Positions 18,141 to 27,180 are shown, counted from the stretch's first letter. The stretch is DNA of 64,000 nucleotides from CAZVGZ01 sp964627605 (GCA_964627605.1 CAZVGZ010000016.1:16042-80041); one strand, 5' to 3'. The notes: generated from the sequence alone by a model not told the origin. Made by a program: numbers and translations.

Positions 18141-19069
18141 GCCTCCTCCTGGAAATATTTGATTGTGCTCGTCAGTCCGGTCTCCAAGTCGATCTTAGGC
18201 TCCCAAGACAGAACGCGGAGAGCTTTGTTCATACTCGGTCGTCTGATTTTTGGATCGTCCGGAGGCAGAGGGCCGGTCGTCAGTTTGCTGGTGCTATTCG
18301 TGAGACGGATGATGGTCTCAGCCAACGTTTTGACCGAATGCTCTTCTGCGGGGTTGCCCAGGTTGACAGGTGTCGGTTCGTCGGTTGCCATCAGCCGTAC
18401 GACCCCGTCCACCAGATCAGTTATGTATTGGAAGCTCCGCGTTTGAGAACCATCGCCGAAAATTGTCACATCTTCGTTTGCCAGCGCTTGATTTATAAAT
18501 GCTGGCACCGCTCGCCCGTCGTCAGCCCGCATCCGCGGGCCGTATGTATTAAAGATACGTACTATGTGTGTATTTAGGCCAAACTCCCGATGATAGGCCA
18601 TTGTGATAGCCTCGCCGAAACGTTTTGACTCATCGTAAACGCTTCTTCTACCGACAGGGTTGACATTCCCCCAGTAATCCTCGGTTTGTGGGTGAACCTT
18701 GGGGTCGCCGTAGGTCTCTGAGGTTGACGCAACCAGGAAGCCAGCATCGTTGTGTTTTGCCACTTCCAGCGCTTGTTCGGTGCCTTTGGAGTTGACCGCC
18801 ATAATCTCTAAGGACAGATCATCAAATTGTATCGGGCTAGCAGGGCTGGCGAAATGAAGCACAAAGTCCACATGGCCGTTGACTTCTATCGGAACGGTAA
18901 CGTCCTGTTCATAGAACTCGAACCGATCGTCGTCCACAAGATGGGCGACATTGGCGCGCGAGCCGGTAACTAGGTTGTCGACACAGATCACCTCGCCGCC
19001 ATCCGCCAACAACCTGTCGCAAAGATGCGAACCGATAAAGCCCGCCCCGCCGGTGATCATAACTCGCAT
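18137..19069 (-). CDS. uxs: UDP-glucuronate decarboxylase (UDP-xylose synthase)
   Basis: A 310-residue extended SDR with ITGGAGFIGSHLCDRL at the N-terminus and the very characteristic UXS phrases HFASPASP, STSETYGDPKVHPQ, YWGNVNPVG, YDESKRFGEA and RIFNTYGPRM. It oxidises and decarboxylates UDP-glucuronate to UDP-xylose (or the 4-keto intermediate), giving a pentose donor for the polymer. The start has a strong AGGAGG six bases upstream. It is the first gene of the long minus-strand sugar operon and is divergent from the gene at 19287, so the main promoter probably lies in the 217-base gap. Confidence 0.93.
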   Translation of the reverse strand: MRVMITGGAGFIGSHLCDRLLADGGEVICVDNLVTGSRANVAHLVDDDRFEFYEQDVTVPIEVNGHVDFVLHFASPASPIQFDDLSLEIMAVNSKGTEQALEVAKHNDAGFLVASTSETYGDPKVHPQTEDYWGNVNPVGRRSVYDESKRFGEAITMAYHREFGLNTHIVRIFNTYGPRMRADDGRAVPAFINQALANEDVTIFGDGSQTRSFQYITDLVDGVVRLMATDEPTPVNLGNPAEEHSVKTLAETIIRLTNSTSKLTTGPLPPDDPKIRRPSMNKALRVLSWEPKIDLETGLTSTIKYFQEEA

Positions 19070-19286
19070 ATGTCCTCCTTGCTAGTGTTCCTCACTCCTG
19101 GAAACCCAAATCAGAGGAGCTGGTTCCACAGCACCTGTTCCTACCTCCCCAAGCAAAAAATAATAGCCGCAATCGGGCAGTTGGTCAAGCAAAGGCCGTT
19201 CGGTGCCCGTGTCATCAGCTTGCCCCCAGAAGCGCCGCGCTGCTAGTTTCAAGGCTCGAGAAGTCACACCTTGAAGGAGCGCGCGA

Positions 19287-19988
19287 TTGAAGCGATGGGG
19301 CTGGTTCGTCGGCATTACGCTGTCTATGGCAGGCGTGCCAGCAGGTGCGCAACCTGTGATGGGTATCTCGGGTGGGGTATCGTCTCGAGTGCTTCATCGG
19401 GGGTTTCACCGAGGTGGCTCGTCCCTGAGTATTGATGGCTTGTTGGCCTCTACCAAACGGCCTGTGACACTTGGTGTGGGCGGGTCGATCTACAGGCGAC
19501 CGGACATACATTTTGACGGCTATGTCGCCGCCACGATCAGCGGGAAACTTGGCGAGCGTTTTTCTGCATCCGCCGGGGTTACCGGCTGGGCCTTTGGGCC
19601 TGATAGGCCCATATACGGCTCAGATCAATCGTCGAGATGGGCCGGTGTTGAGCTGGTTCTGGAGTTGGCCCGCTCCTACGGTCGTGCAACCACTGGGCTC
19701 AATATTGCATACGACCCACAGGAAAATGGCGGAGTGGCGACGGCCTCAATCTCCTACCTGACGGAGCTCTGGCCAGTCTTACCCACGACTTTTTTCGCTG
19801 CAGCAGGTGCTAATGTGTCGTATCACATCGAAGGAGTGGGGTTGAGCGAGATCACCATCGGTGGCTCAATGGAGCATCAAACTACGACATGGTATGTGGT
19901 TCCCCATTTGGGGCTGACATTTGCCGCCCAAGAGGCTGGACGGTTCTACTACGGCTGGGTTGGCCTCGCCGTTGGTCGACATGGTTAG
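19287..19988 (+). CDS. Predicted outer-membrane beta-barrel protein, unknown function
   Basis: A 233-residue exported protein with a signal peptide (residues 1-21, ending PAGAQ). The rest alternates short amphipathic strands rich in Gly, Tyr and Trp (GVGGSIYRRPDIHFDGYV; FSASAGVTGWAFG; VELVLELARSYGRATTG) and ends with a strand, as in small outer-membrane barrels. The start is TTG with AAGGAG seven bases upstream; an ATG eight bases further is out of frame. It diverges from the sugar operon and overlaps the lipoprotein gene behind it by eight bases. I do not recognise the family. Confidence 0.6.
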   Translation: MKRWGWFVGITLSMAGVPAGAQPVMGISGGVSSRVLHRGFHRGGSSLSIDGLLASTKRPVTLGVGGSIYRRPDIHFDGYVAATISGKLGERFSASAGVTGWAFGPDRPIYGSDQSSRWAGVELVLELARSYGRATTGLNIAYDPQENGGVATASISYLTELWPVLPTTFFAAAGANVSYHIEGVGLSEITIGGSMEHQTTTWYVVPHLGLTFAAQEAGRFYYGWVGLAVGRHG

Positions 19989-20718
19989 ATCCGTATCCAG
20001 GATAGCTGTTGTGGTGGCGATCTGGATCGGCTGCGCGCCCCCTGGTCCTCTGCCACCGATGACAGCGGGCGAGTTGGTGGCGGCGATGAGTTCGCAGCAG
20101 ACCTATAGTTCTCTCAAGGCGGGCGGGTCGGTTACGCTTGATGATGGCCAAATAGAGCGAAACGCTTTGATGACAATTCAGGCCCGCGTTCCAACCCACC
20201 TGCGCGCAGACATCATAGGACTTTTCGGAGTCAGTCTAGCCTCTTTTGCGCTCGTTGGCGACGAGGGCACGGCATGGTACCCAAGAGATGGTGTGGCGGT
20301 GTATTTCAGCGGCGGAGTACTGCCGCTTATAGAGGACATGTCCGTTCGAGCCGAACACCTGTTCGCAGCGATTTCGCCTCCAAAACCGGACCTGCTGGGT
20401 TTCAGAACGACCTGTCAAGTGTGGGCACGAAGATATCTTCTTCGGACAGAAACAGCCGAAGGGATGAGGGAGTGGTGGATATCCCCGGACCCGATGAGGG
20501 TGGTTGAGGAGGCGGCATTTGACTCGCTAGGTGCGCCCCTATGGCACCGCAGATTCCGCAGGGAAAACGGTATCACCGTGCCGTTTGAGATCGACATTTT
20601 TGCAGGTAGTTCCAGCTCACGAATTGTCCTGAATTCGATCACGTTAGGCCCGACGATCGGCGATGGAGCTTTCGTGATTCAGGTGCCAACAGACGCAAAA
20701 ATTGTGCGAACGAGGTAG
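19981..20718 (+). CDS. LolB/DUF4292-like outer-membrane lipoprotein
   Basis: A 245-residue protein whose N-terminus MVRSVSRIAVVVAIWIGC has a short charged segment, a hydrophobic core and a lipobox-like IWIGC, so it is probably lipidated. The body (YSSLKAGGSVTLDD, then alternating strands such as RADIIGLFGVSLASFALVGDEG) follows the half-barrel pattern of LolA/LolB and DUF4292 proteins, which bind lipids or lipoproteins in the periplasm. I chose ATG 19981, which overlaps the previous stop by eight bases; an ATG 60 bases upstream lies well inside the previous gene. Likely co-transcribed with the barrel protein. Function beyond the fold is open. Confidence 0.6.
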   Translation: MVRSVSRIAVVVAIWIGCAPPGPLPPMTAGELVAAMSSQQTYSSLKAGGSVTLDDGQIERNALMTIQARVPTHLRADIIGLFGVSLASFALVGDEGTAWYPRDGVAVYFSGGVLPLIEDMSVRAEHLFAAISPPKPDLLGFRTTCQVWARRYLLRTETAEGMREWWISPDPMRVVEEAAFDSLGAPLWHRRFRRENGITVPFEIDIFAGSSSSRIVLNSITLGPTIGDGAFVIQVPTDAKIVRTR

Positions 20719-20816
20719 GTTCGCGCTGGTTGATTGAGGGCGGTCGCTCAATACACCGTATTGGTTGACCACACCCACCCAGCAATTCTGCGCTTTATCA
20801 AACGGAGACCTCATTC

Positions 20817-22709
20817 ATGCCAACTATGACCCCAAAGCACTTAGGACAGCCTTGTACCGCAAAGCAGGTGCTCGCAGGCATCAGGATTGTCGATCCAGGC
20901 GATGGTCGCGAGCGGCTGGTGCTCACCAACATGAACGAGGTCAGCCACGGCGAACTTATCATTATCGACCCGGAGCGCGGAACGGGTGAGACGCACGTGT
21001 GGCCAGCAGGCGATGGTTCGTGGGGGTTGATGGAGTACCCAGACGGCACTCTGGTTATCAGCACCTACTACGATGGCGTCTTCATAGTCTTCGACATCGT
21101 GTCCAGGAGCTACGGTCCAGTGGTGGATTTTCCCGGTGAATCCTATATCTGGGACATGGCCGTTGGCTGCGATGGTCGGATCTATGGCGGCACTTACGAT
21201 GGTGGCAAGTTGGGAGCGGTGAATCCGGCAGACGACTGGAGTTTTGAAGATTTAGGCGCACCAACCCCTGGCAACACCTATCTACGTAACGTCGTTGCCA
21301 CTCCAGGAGGGCAGATTCTGTGCTTTTTGGGGATGGTAACACCATCGTCGATGATGTTCGACCCGAACACTGGTAGTTTTACGCCGTTCAGAGTTGATGG
21401 CGACCGGTTCGCTTCGTCCGCCTCAGTCGTCGGAGACTATCTGATGGCGAACGATTCTGACGGCAACAAATATACGTTCAAAGGTCCTGAGTTGACCCCG
21501 GCGATCGTACCGTTTCCACCGTGTCCGAATGAGAGCGGCTGGTCGGGAATCGCGCCGTTCAGCACCGATGAGATTTGGTGGCTTATCGACGGCCCCGACT
21601 ACTATCGCTACGATGTTGCAGCCGATGCGCTATCCCATCGCGGCAGGTTCGAGCTTCGCGGCGGCAGGATTATGGCGGCTGGGGGTGACGGCGCGCTATG
21701 GGGTGTGCGTGGTCAGGACTACCTGGTGGTACTGCCAGACAGTGACGAGATAATCTTGAAGTCCATCCCATCTACCGGCAGGGGACGGGTAATGCATATG
21801 CTGGTTGCAGACGAGACCGGGCCGCTGTGGACCGGCCCAACATTTGGCCAGACGATAAGTCGCGTGGACCCAGAGACCGGCGGAGGCGAGCAGACAGGTG
21901 CGGTGGTGGATAAAGGTGGGGAGGTATACGGTGCCGTCGCAGTAAACGGGAAGGTGTACACAGCGTCATACTCAGGCGCGGACTTGGCCGTATACGACCC
22001 CAAGCTTCCTTGGGACCAGTGGGGCGGAATCAACCCTAAGCATTTGGGGTCGATTCAAAGCTCCCACAACCAGTGCAGACCCACAGGCGAGATGCTGCTC
22101 GCAGGGGACGGGATGCTCTATTCAGGCTGGCAGGCGGCCTACAGCCGTTTTGGCGGGGCGCTTGCCAAACTTGACCCCGACACTGGAGAGATAACCGCCT
22201 GGGAAGACCCTTTGGGGGACGAACCTATAGGTGCCATGGCGAGCGACGATGAAAACATATATCTCGGTACATTCCATGGTGCCAACGGTTTGCCGTCGCG
22301 GGATGGCGACGCACAACTGGGTATCTGGAGCCTGAAAGAGCAGAAGATTATCCACTCCGAGCGGATCAGCGGTATCGGCGGAATCAGCACTTTAGGGGCG
22401 GTGGGAGGTCTGGTTTTTGTCGGGGATGGGCGGTTTCTAAGACGGTTCGATATTGCCAAGAAAGAGTGGGTTGATCCAGCATCGGCGTCAGACGAGGTCG
22501 TGGAAGATGGCGGATGGGGCCGCGACCTGATTGCCAGCCGAGATGGAGCGCTCACCGGATCGTACGGCCCTCACATCGTCCGGCTGCAAAGCGATGCGGT
22601 TTCCGCAGAAGTTATAGCCACCGCCCCTTCGCGGGTCATGAGGATGGCGCAGTTTGAGGATGGGCGGCTTTTCTTTACTAGTGACGCAGACCTCTATCGG
22701 TTGGAATAG
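20817..22709 (+). CDS. Large beta-propeller protein without signal peptide
   Basis: A 630-residue protein made of repeated beta-propeller blades, seen as recurring units of the form aliphatic strand, DGxIYxGT, GGKLxxVNP and D-P-x-T-G turns (GESYIWDMAVGCDGRIYGGT; VYGAVAVNGKVYTASYSG; GALAKLDPDTGEITAWEDP). There is no signal peptide; the N-terminus MPTMTPKHLGQP leads straight into the first blade, so it is probably cytoplasmic. GGAG lies nine bases before the ATG. The blade style resembles that of the secreted propeller at 57978-60074. No catalytic motif is recognised; the function is unknown. Confidence 0.75.
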   Translation: MPTMTPKHLGQPCTAKQVLAGIRIVDPGDGRERLVLTNMNEVSHGELIIIDPERGTGETHVWPAGDGSWGLMEYPDGTLVISTYYDGVFIVFDIVSRSYGPVVDFPGESYIWDMAVGCDGRIYGGTYDGGKLGAVNPADDWSFEDLGAPTPGNTYLRNVVATPGGQILCFLGMVTPSSMMFDPNTGSFTPFRVDGDRFASSASVVGDYLMANDSDGNKYTFKGPELTPAIVPFPPCPNESGWSGIAPFSTDEIWWLIDGPDYYRYDVAADALSHRGRFELRGGRIMAAGGDGALWGVRGQDYLVVLPDSDEIILKSIPSTGRGRVMHMLVADETGPLWTGPTFGQTISRVDPETGGGEQTGAVVDKGGEVYGAVAVNGKVYTASYSGADLAVYDPKLPWDQWGGINPKHLGSIQSSHNQCRPTGEMLLAGDGMLYSGWQAAYSRFGGALAKLDPDTGEITAWEDPLGDEPIGAMASDDENIYLGTFHGANGLPSRDGDAQLGIWSLKEQKIIHSERISGIGGISTLGAVGGLVFVGDGRFLRRFDIAKKEWVDPASASDEVVEDGGWGRDLIASRDGALTGSYGPHIVRLQSDAVSAEVIATAPSRVMRMAQFEDGRLFFTSDADLYRLE

Positions 22710-22809
22710 CACGTATTGCGTTTATCGTTCGCTAATGCTATCCATTCGGTGGAGCACTGGAAATCCCGAAGTAACTTTTTGATGATATCTGAGCATACGT
22801 AGGGCAGGA

Positions 22810-23337
22810 ATGGGAACTGCGACGCTCGATTTGGGGTCACTGCTACCCAATTTTCAGCTGCCAGGGACAGATGGACACACCCACAGATCCGACGACTACG
22901 GCGCTGACATTATTGTCGTTGTGTTTACCTGAACCACTGCCCAGCAGCCCAATCGTACAAACAGCGGATAATCGACTTCCAAAACGAGTAAGCCCACCGG
23001 GGTCTCCAGGTCGTGGCGATCTGTTCGAACAGTGAGGACGATTTCCGCAGTGATGATCTTAAGCACATGATCAAACGCGCTGCCGATAGCCGATATCCGT
23101 TCCCATGATCTGCGGGACCAGGGCAAAGCGGCTGCGCGAGCTTTTGACGCCACTTGTACGCTGGAGTTTTTTGTTTTTGACAGGGAACGAGCGCTCAAAT
23201 TCCACGGCAGTTTCAACGATAATCAGGATAGCCCGACCGAAGTCGATCACCACTACCTCAGGGATGCGGTCGAATCATTGTTGTGTGGCATAGAACCTGC
23301 GATTGGCTTTGCACGGGCGATCGACTGCTCAATCTGA
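22810..23337 (+). pseudogene. Dead thioredoxin/redoxin family gene
   Basis: Read with three corrections, this stretch encodes a complete thioredoxin-like protein: MGTATLDLGSLLPNFQLPG, IIVVVFT, then NHCPAAQSYKQRIIDFQNE, GLQVVAICSNSEDDF, YPFP, LRDQGKAAARAFDATCT, LEFFVFDRE and a final RAIDCSI. This is the CNHCP-motif redoxin family of about 170-190 residues. Lesions: a base lost in the first active-site Cys codon (TGA at 22930), a TAA at 22989 and a second frameshift at about 23106. The gene therefore cannot make protein. Its intact relatives act as periplasmic or cytoplasmic thiol-disulfide or peroxide-linked proteins. Confidence 0.85.
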
Positions 23338-23473
23338 TCCAGGGGCCGTCTCAAAGTCTTTTTCGTAAACAGTTGCACAAGAGTGTCAAACGTTCTATTT
23401 TGACGTATACCGCACGCGATCGGGTTGGCTGAAAGCCGCCCCAAAGAGCACTCGCAAGAGAAAGGAGCGCTGT

Positions 23474-23847
23474 GTGGATCACCAGGTTGAACTCTACTAC
23501 AGCATCGACCACGAGTGGATTCGCGTGGAAGGGCTCGATGGGACCGTTGGCGTCACCGACTTTGCGCAGCGAGAACTCACAGATGTCGTGGCAGTGGAGC
23601 TTCCTGAGGAAGGAACCACCGTCTCACAGGGTGAGCCGTTCGGAGCGATCGAGGCGATCAAGGCCTTTTCTGATCTGATAAGCCCGGTAAGCGGCACGGT
23701 CACAGCAGTCAATACCGAATTGTTGGATCATCCTGAATGGGTCAACGAAGACCCCTACGGCCACGGGTGGATGATCGAAATACGAATGTCCAACCTTGCG
23801 GAGNNNNNNNNNNGTCACAGTACGAAGGTGAGATCGGTGAGGCGTAG
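23474..23847 (+). CDS. gcvH: Glycine cleavage system H protein (interrupted by an assembly gap)
   Basis: H protein carries lipoate and shuttles aminomethyl groups in glycine cleavage. The GTG start follows AAAGGAG at good distance. The first 110 codons give DHEWIRVEG, GVTDFAQREL and the lipoylation site EAIKAFSDL (Lys in the centre), followed by SPVSGTVTAVN and YGHGWMIEI. Ten N at 23804-23813 interrupt the sequence; after it, a shifted frame gives SQYEGEIGEA and stop at 23845-23847, the usual H-protein end. The frame before and after the N run differs, so the true gap is not 10 bases but leaves a remainder of 2 on division by three. The GcvPA gene follows 11 bases later. LipA in this window could supply its cofactor. 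Confidence 0.92.
23804..23813. other. Assembly gap (10 N) inside gcvH
   Basis: Ten N. From the H-protein frames on both sides, the missing length must be congruent to 2 modulo 3, so the 10 N are a placeholder. Comparison with typical H proteins suggests only a handful of residues are missing. Confidence 0.95.
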
Positions 23848-23858
23848 AAGATCGACCG

Positions 23859-25223
23859 ATGTGCCCAGACAGCTATCAACATCATTTCATTCCGAATACC
23901 GACACCGATCTCGAAGCGATGCTCGCTGCAATCGGTGTAGACTCCTTTGACGAACTGATACAAGACGTACCTGCCCACATCAGAGCACACTCCAGCCCCA
24001 CCCTTCCCCCGGCTCTTAGCGAGCACCAGGTAGAAAAGCTCATTACCGGTTGGTCCGACCGCAGTTCTACTGACGTGATATCGTTCGCTGGCGCTGGTAT
24101 GTACGAACACCTGATTCCAGCGGCGGTGGATGCGATTCTGACGCGCTCTGAGTTCTACACCTCATATACCCCCTATCAGGCCGAAGTCAGCCAGGGCACG
24201 CTGCAAGCCATCTACGAGTTCCAGACGATGGTGTGCGAGCTGTTCGGATGTGATGTGGCGAACGCCTCCATGTACGATGGCCCAGCAGCTCTGGCCGAGG
24301 CGGTGTTGTTGGCTTTGGGCCTATCCGAACGCAACCAGGTCGTTTTTGCTGGTCAGATGCACCCGCTGTCCCTGGCGGTCACCAGCACCTATCTGTCTGG
24401 AACCGATGTGGAGATGATCGGTCCGATCTGCCATGGTGGAGTGGCGGACTTGGGCGTTGTCGCTGGGGTGGTTGGCGATGATACCGCTGCAGTGGTGGTG
24501 GGGCAGCCCAACTTCTATGGACACATTGAAGATGTTTCGAAGGTGATGGAAATTGCGCACAGTTGTGGCGCTGTAGGAGTGGTTGTGGCGAACCCCGTTG
24601 CGATGGCCCTCCTAGAACCGCCTGGACGCCAGGGCGCTGATATTATCGTAGGAGAGGGGCAATGTCTTGGCAACTCGATGAGTTTCGGCGGCCCGGCTTT
24701 GGGCCTCTTCGGTTCGAGAGACAAACTGAAAAGGCGTCTTCCAGGACGGATAGTGGGGCGGACAGTAGACAACAGAGGGCAAGACGCCTATGTCCTTACC
24801 CTCCAGACCCGCGAGCAACATATTCGTCGGGAAAAAGCCACCTCCAACATCTGCACCAACCAGAATCTCAACGCGCTGGCAGCCACTGTCTATATGACGC
24901 TTTTGGGGCCTGAAGGTTTTGGTCTGGTCGCAGAAACGAGTGTTCAACATGCTCACTGGGCAGCCGAACAGATATCAGCGCTCGACGGGTACAGCCTGGC
25001 GTTCGACGCGCCGTTTTTCCATGAGTTCGTGGTCCGGTGCTCTCGCCCAGCTAGGGAGATCGTCGATTACTGCGGTCGAGAGAAATGGGTAGTGCCTGGC
25101 GTGGACCTTGGACGCTTTGACACGGAGATGGAGAACACGCTGCTAGTGGCGGTGACCGAAGCGCGCACCCGCGAGGATATAGACGCATTGACCGATGCCC
25201 TCGACGAGGCGTCGCGAGGTTAG
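23859..25223 (+). CDS. gcvPA: Glycine dehydrogenase (aminomethyl-transferring) subunit 1
   Basis: A 454-residue protein of the two-subunit P-protein type. The start MCPDSYQHHFIPNTD, the phrase FAGAGMYEHLIPAAVDAI, YTPYQAEVSQGTLQAIYEFQT and SMYDGPAALAEA are diagnostic for GcvPA, as is ICTNQNLNALAATVYM near residue 325. It forms the PLP-dependent decarboxylase with GcvPB and transfers the aminomethyl group to GcvH. GcvH is directly upstream. GcvPB, which carries the PLP lysine, and GcvT are not in this window; they may be elsewhere in the genome. There is little ribosome-binding sequence before the ATG. Confidence 0.93.
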   Translation: MCPDSYQHHFIPNTDTDLEAMLAAIGVDSFDELIQDVPAHIRAHSSPTLPPALSEHQVEKLITGWSDRSSTDVISFAGAGMYEHLIPAAVDAILTRSEFYTSYTPYQAEVSQGTLQAIYEFQTMVCELFGCDVANASMYDGPAALAEAVLLALGLSERNQVVFAGQMHPLSLAVTSTYLSGTDVEMIGPICHGGVADLGVVAGVVGDDTAAVVVGQPNFYGHIEDVSKVMEIAHSCGAVGVVVANPVAMALLEPPGRQGADIIVGEGQCLGNSMSFGGPALGLFGSRDKLKRRLPGRIVGRTVDNRGQDAYVLTLQTREQHIRREKATSNICTNQNLNALAATVYMTLLGPEGFGLVAETSVQHAHWAAEQISALDGYSLAFDAPFFHEFVVRCSRPAREIVDYCGREKWVVPGVDLGRFDTEMENTLLVAVTEARTREDIDALTDALDEASRG

Positions 25224-25515
25224 CACCTGTCCTGACTCCAACCTCCGCATGATCCTTTGATTAGCTTGCGACTGAATCTCATTCTGTTGGCCCAATTCTA
25301 CCATCTAGACCATATCAGCGCCACACCTCGAACCGGTGTTAGTCTCGCTTCGTCGGGGTCTGTTGGTCTGAAGCGATCCATGCGTGTGCCAGAACCTGTG
25401 GAAGAGTAGTGATGGACTTGATGCGGACACTTGGGGTCAGGAAAGTCGAGCGCCGGGACACGCGGAGATAGTTGAGGGTAGCGGTTTCTCGTTCAGTGGA
25501 AATTGGCGCCTGACA

Positions 25516-25686
25516 CTATTTCGGTTCTTGAAATGCTGCCCAGAGCAGTTCCCAAAACCCTTCTGGGAGAAGCCAAAACGCCATCCCCAATGCAGCCGCT
25601 GCGACAACCATTCCCCAAACCACAAACCGATCTGAGTAGAACAGGGGACCACTTGGACGCCACCATTTTCGTTTGCGACCACTCAT
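25516..25686 (-). CDS. Small single-helix membrane protein, hypothetical
   Basis: A 56-residue frame, MSGRKRKWWRPSGPLF at its start, with a basic, Trp-rich N-terminus and one clear membrane segment at about residues 22-50 (VVWGMVVAAAALGMAFWLL, then EGFWELLW). It ends in EPK. The composition (basic cytoplasmic side, one helix) is that of a genuine small membrane protein rather than a chance frame. Only a weak GGTAGG lies before the ATG. It is on the same strand as, and about 120 bases downstream of, the cyclophilin genes. I do not recognise a family. Confidence 0.45.
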   Translation of the reverse strand: MSGRKRKWWRPSGPLFYSDRFVVWGMVVAAAALGMAFWLLPEGFWELLWAAFQEPK

Positions 25687-25808
25687 GAAGTATTGCCTAC
25701 CGATGATCGTTGGGTTTCAGGTTGAAAGCCATCAGCGGCAATGAACGGATCGGACGGCTGGGGGTCGGGGTCGCTCTAATGGCTTGTCGCGGCAAACCAA
25801 CGCTAATA

Positions 25809-26678
25809 CTAGTCGATCATCCTGATGTCATTGACTTTGATTTTCTCGTAAGGGTTGTCATTCCCATCACGCCTGGCGGATGCGATCCGATCCACAACAT
25901 CAAGCCCGCTAACGATCTGCCCAAAGACGGTGTATCCAGCCTCATCCAGCCCAGGCTGCGCCGCGACGCAGATATAGAACTGGCTGCCGCTCGATCTTTT
26001 TTCAGGGTTGCTCGTCCTAGCCGCCGCCAACGATCCACGCAGATGTGGCGCGCTGATTTCAGCTGGTTGGGTGTAGCCGGGTCCGCCTCGGCCATCGTTC
26101 GATCGAATCTTGTCCCGGCTGTTGGGATCGCCACCCTGTATCATGAAGCCTGGAATCACCCTGTGAAACGTGGTCCCGTTGTAGAAGCCGCTGCGCGCGA
26201 GATCGGCGAAGTTGGTAACATGACCTGGTGCGATGTCGCCGAACAGCTCCAATGTAATGTCGCCGTAGTCGGTCTCAATGCGCGCCATTCGCCGACCCAT
26301 CGGGGTCACGAGTTCGCCTATGTTGCTCGCGGATTGGTTTCCATCTCGGTCGTTTACGGTAATCTGGTAAAAGTATTTGGTTTTGTGGGCCAATGGCTCC
26401 AGGGTCACGCGGTGCTCACGGGCTGCTGGACCAGATTTAACCTCAATGTCAAGCGAATCCGGATGGAAGCCGTAGCGAACCACACCTGCCGAAAGTGCGC
26501 TCGTTTTCCATCTAATGACCGCCATTCTCGGTAGTCGACGAACGAAGCCGACACGCGTTATCTCTAATCCGTCCGCTTTCGTCGCTACGTCGGCGTCGCC
26601 ACCGCAGCCGAAAAAGAGTGTGATAGCAGTGCCAGCTATGAGAGTTAGGCGAACGGCATTGGCGAAAATGGGTTTCAT
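25809..26678 (-). CDS. Lipoprotein cyclophilin with N-terminal FN3-like domain
   Basis: A 289-residue protein. Residues 1-24 form a lipoprotein signal (lipobox LFFGC). Residues about 35-130 look like a fibronectin-III/purple-phosphatase N-domain (IRWKTSALSAGVVRYG; HRVTLEPLAHKTKYFYQITV). The C-terminal half is a cyclophilin PPIase: FHRVIPGFMIQGGDP, PGYTQPAEIS, SSGSQFYICVA and YTVFGQIVSGLDVVDRI. It should fold proline-containing proteins in the periplasm. I chose ATG 26676-26678 over a start 39 bases upstream because the signal peptide begins there. The upstream cyclophilin gene ends ten bases away, so both are likely in one operon. Confidence 0.87.
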   Translation of the reverse strand: MKPIFANAVRLTLIAGTAITLFFGCGGDADVATKADGLEITRVGFVRRLPRMAVIRWKTSALSAGVVRYGFHPDSLDIEVKSGPAAREHRVTLEPLAHKTKYFYQITVNDRDGNQSASNIGELVTPMGRRMARIETDYGDITLELFGDIAPGHVTNFADLARSGFYNGTTFHRVIPGFMIQGGDPNSRDKIRSNDGRGGPGYTQPAEISAPHLRGSLAAARTSNPEKRSSGSQFYICVAAQPGLDEAGYTVFGQIVSGLDVVDRIASARRDGNDNPYEKIKVNDIRMID

Positions 26679-26688
26679 TCTGACAGAC

Positions 26689-27180
26689 CTACCCCATGGT
26701 GACACGTTGGATCTCAATTTTTTCGAGTGGATTATCGCTCCGGTCGGCAGGCGCTGCGACGATCTTGTCGATCACATCCATCCCCTCAATGACCTTGCCA
26801 AAAACAGAGTATTGGCCATCTAAATGGGAGGTGGGCACGACGCAGATGTAGAACTGACACCCACTGGACTGTCTATCAGGATTGGCGGCGTCACCCAATC
26901 TGGCAGCGGCGACTGAACCACGATTGTGGCGGGCGCTGATTTCAGCTTTGATGGTGTAGCCCGGACCGCCGCTTCCGTGGGTTGATTTATCTTCGCTCTT
27001 GCTATTAGGATCGCCGCCTTGAATCATGAAATTCGGGATCACACGGTGAAACGTAGTTCCCTCATAAAAGCCTTCATTCGCCAGCTTAACAAAGTTCTCG
27101 GTGTGTTTGGGAGCGACATCGGGCAGAAGCTCGATGACAATTTCGCCCATGCTCATCTCAATCCGCGCTGTATTCGACAC
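26689..27180 (-). CDS. Cyclophilin-type peptidyl-prolyl isomerase; possible former lipoprotein
   Basis: A 163-residue cyclophilin with the full active-site set: FHRVIPNFMIQGGDP, PGYTIKAEIS, SSGCQFYICVVP and YSVFGKVIEGMDVIDKI. The GTG start at 27178-27180 has GGAG six bases upstream, and this version would be cytoplasmic. The same frame, however, stays open to a CTG at 27289-27291 and would there encode NRRHNTCGAATGLIALC and then VGSSC, a good lipoprotein signal; the 200-residue length would match the neighbouring lipoprotein paralogue. So the gene may have lost an ATG or use a rare CTG. The isomerase call itself is secure. Confidence 0.88.
   Translation of the reverse strand: MSNTARIEMSMGEIVIELLPDVAPKHTENFVKLANEGFYEGTTFHRVIPNFMIQGGDPNSKSEDKSTHGSGGPGYTIKAEISARHNRGSVAAARLGDAANPDRQSSGCQFYICVVPTSHLDGQYSVFGKVIEGMDVIDKIVAAPADRSDNPLEKIEIQRVTMG

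Noticed and set aside
23338..23473. A glycine riboswitch before gcvH.
   Set aside because: The conserved aptamer segments are not seen; only the ribosome binding site is clear.
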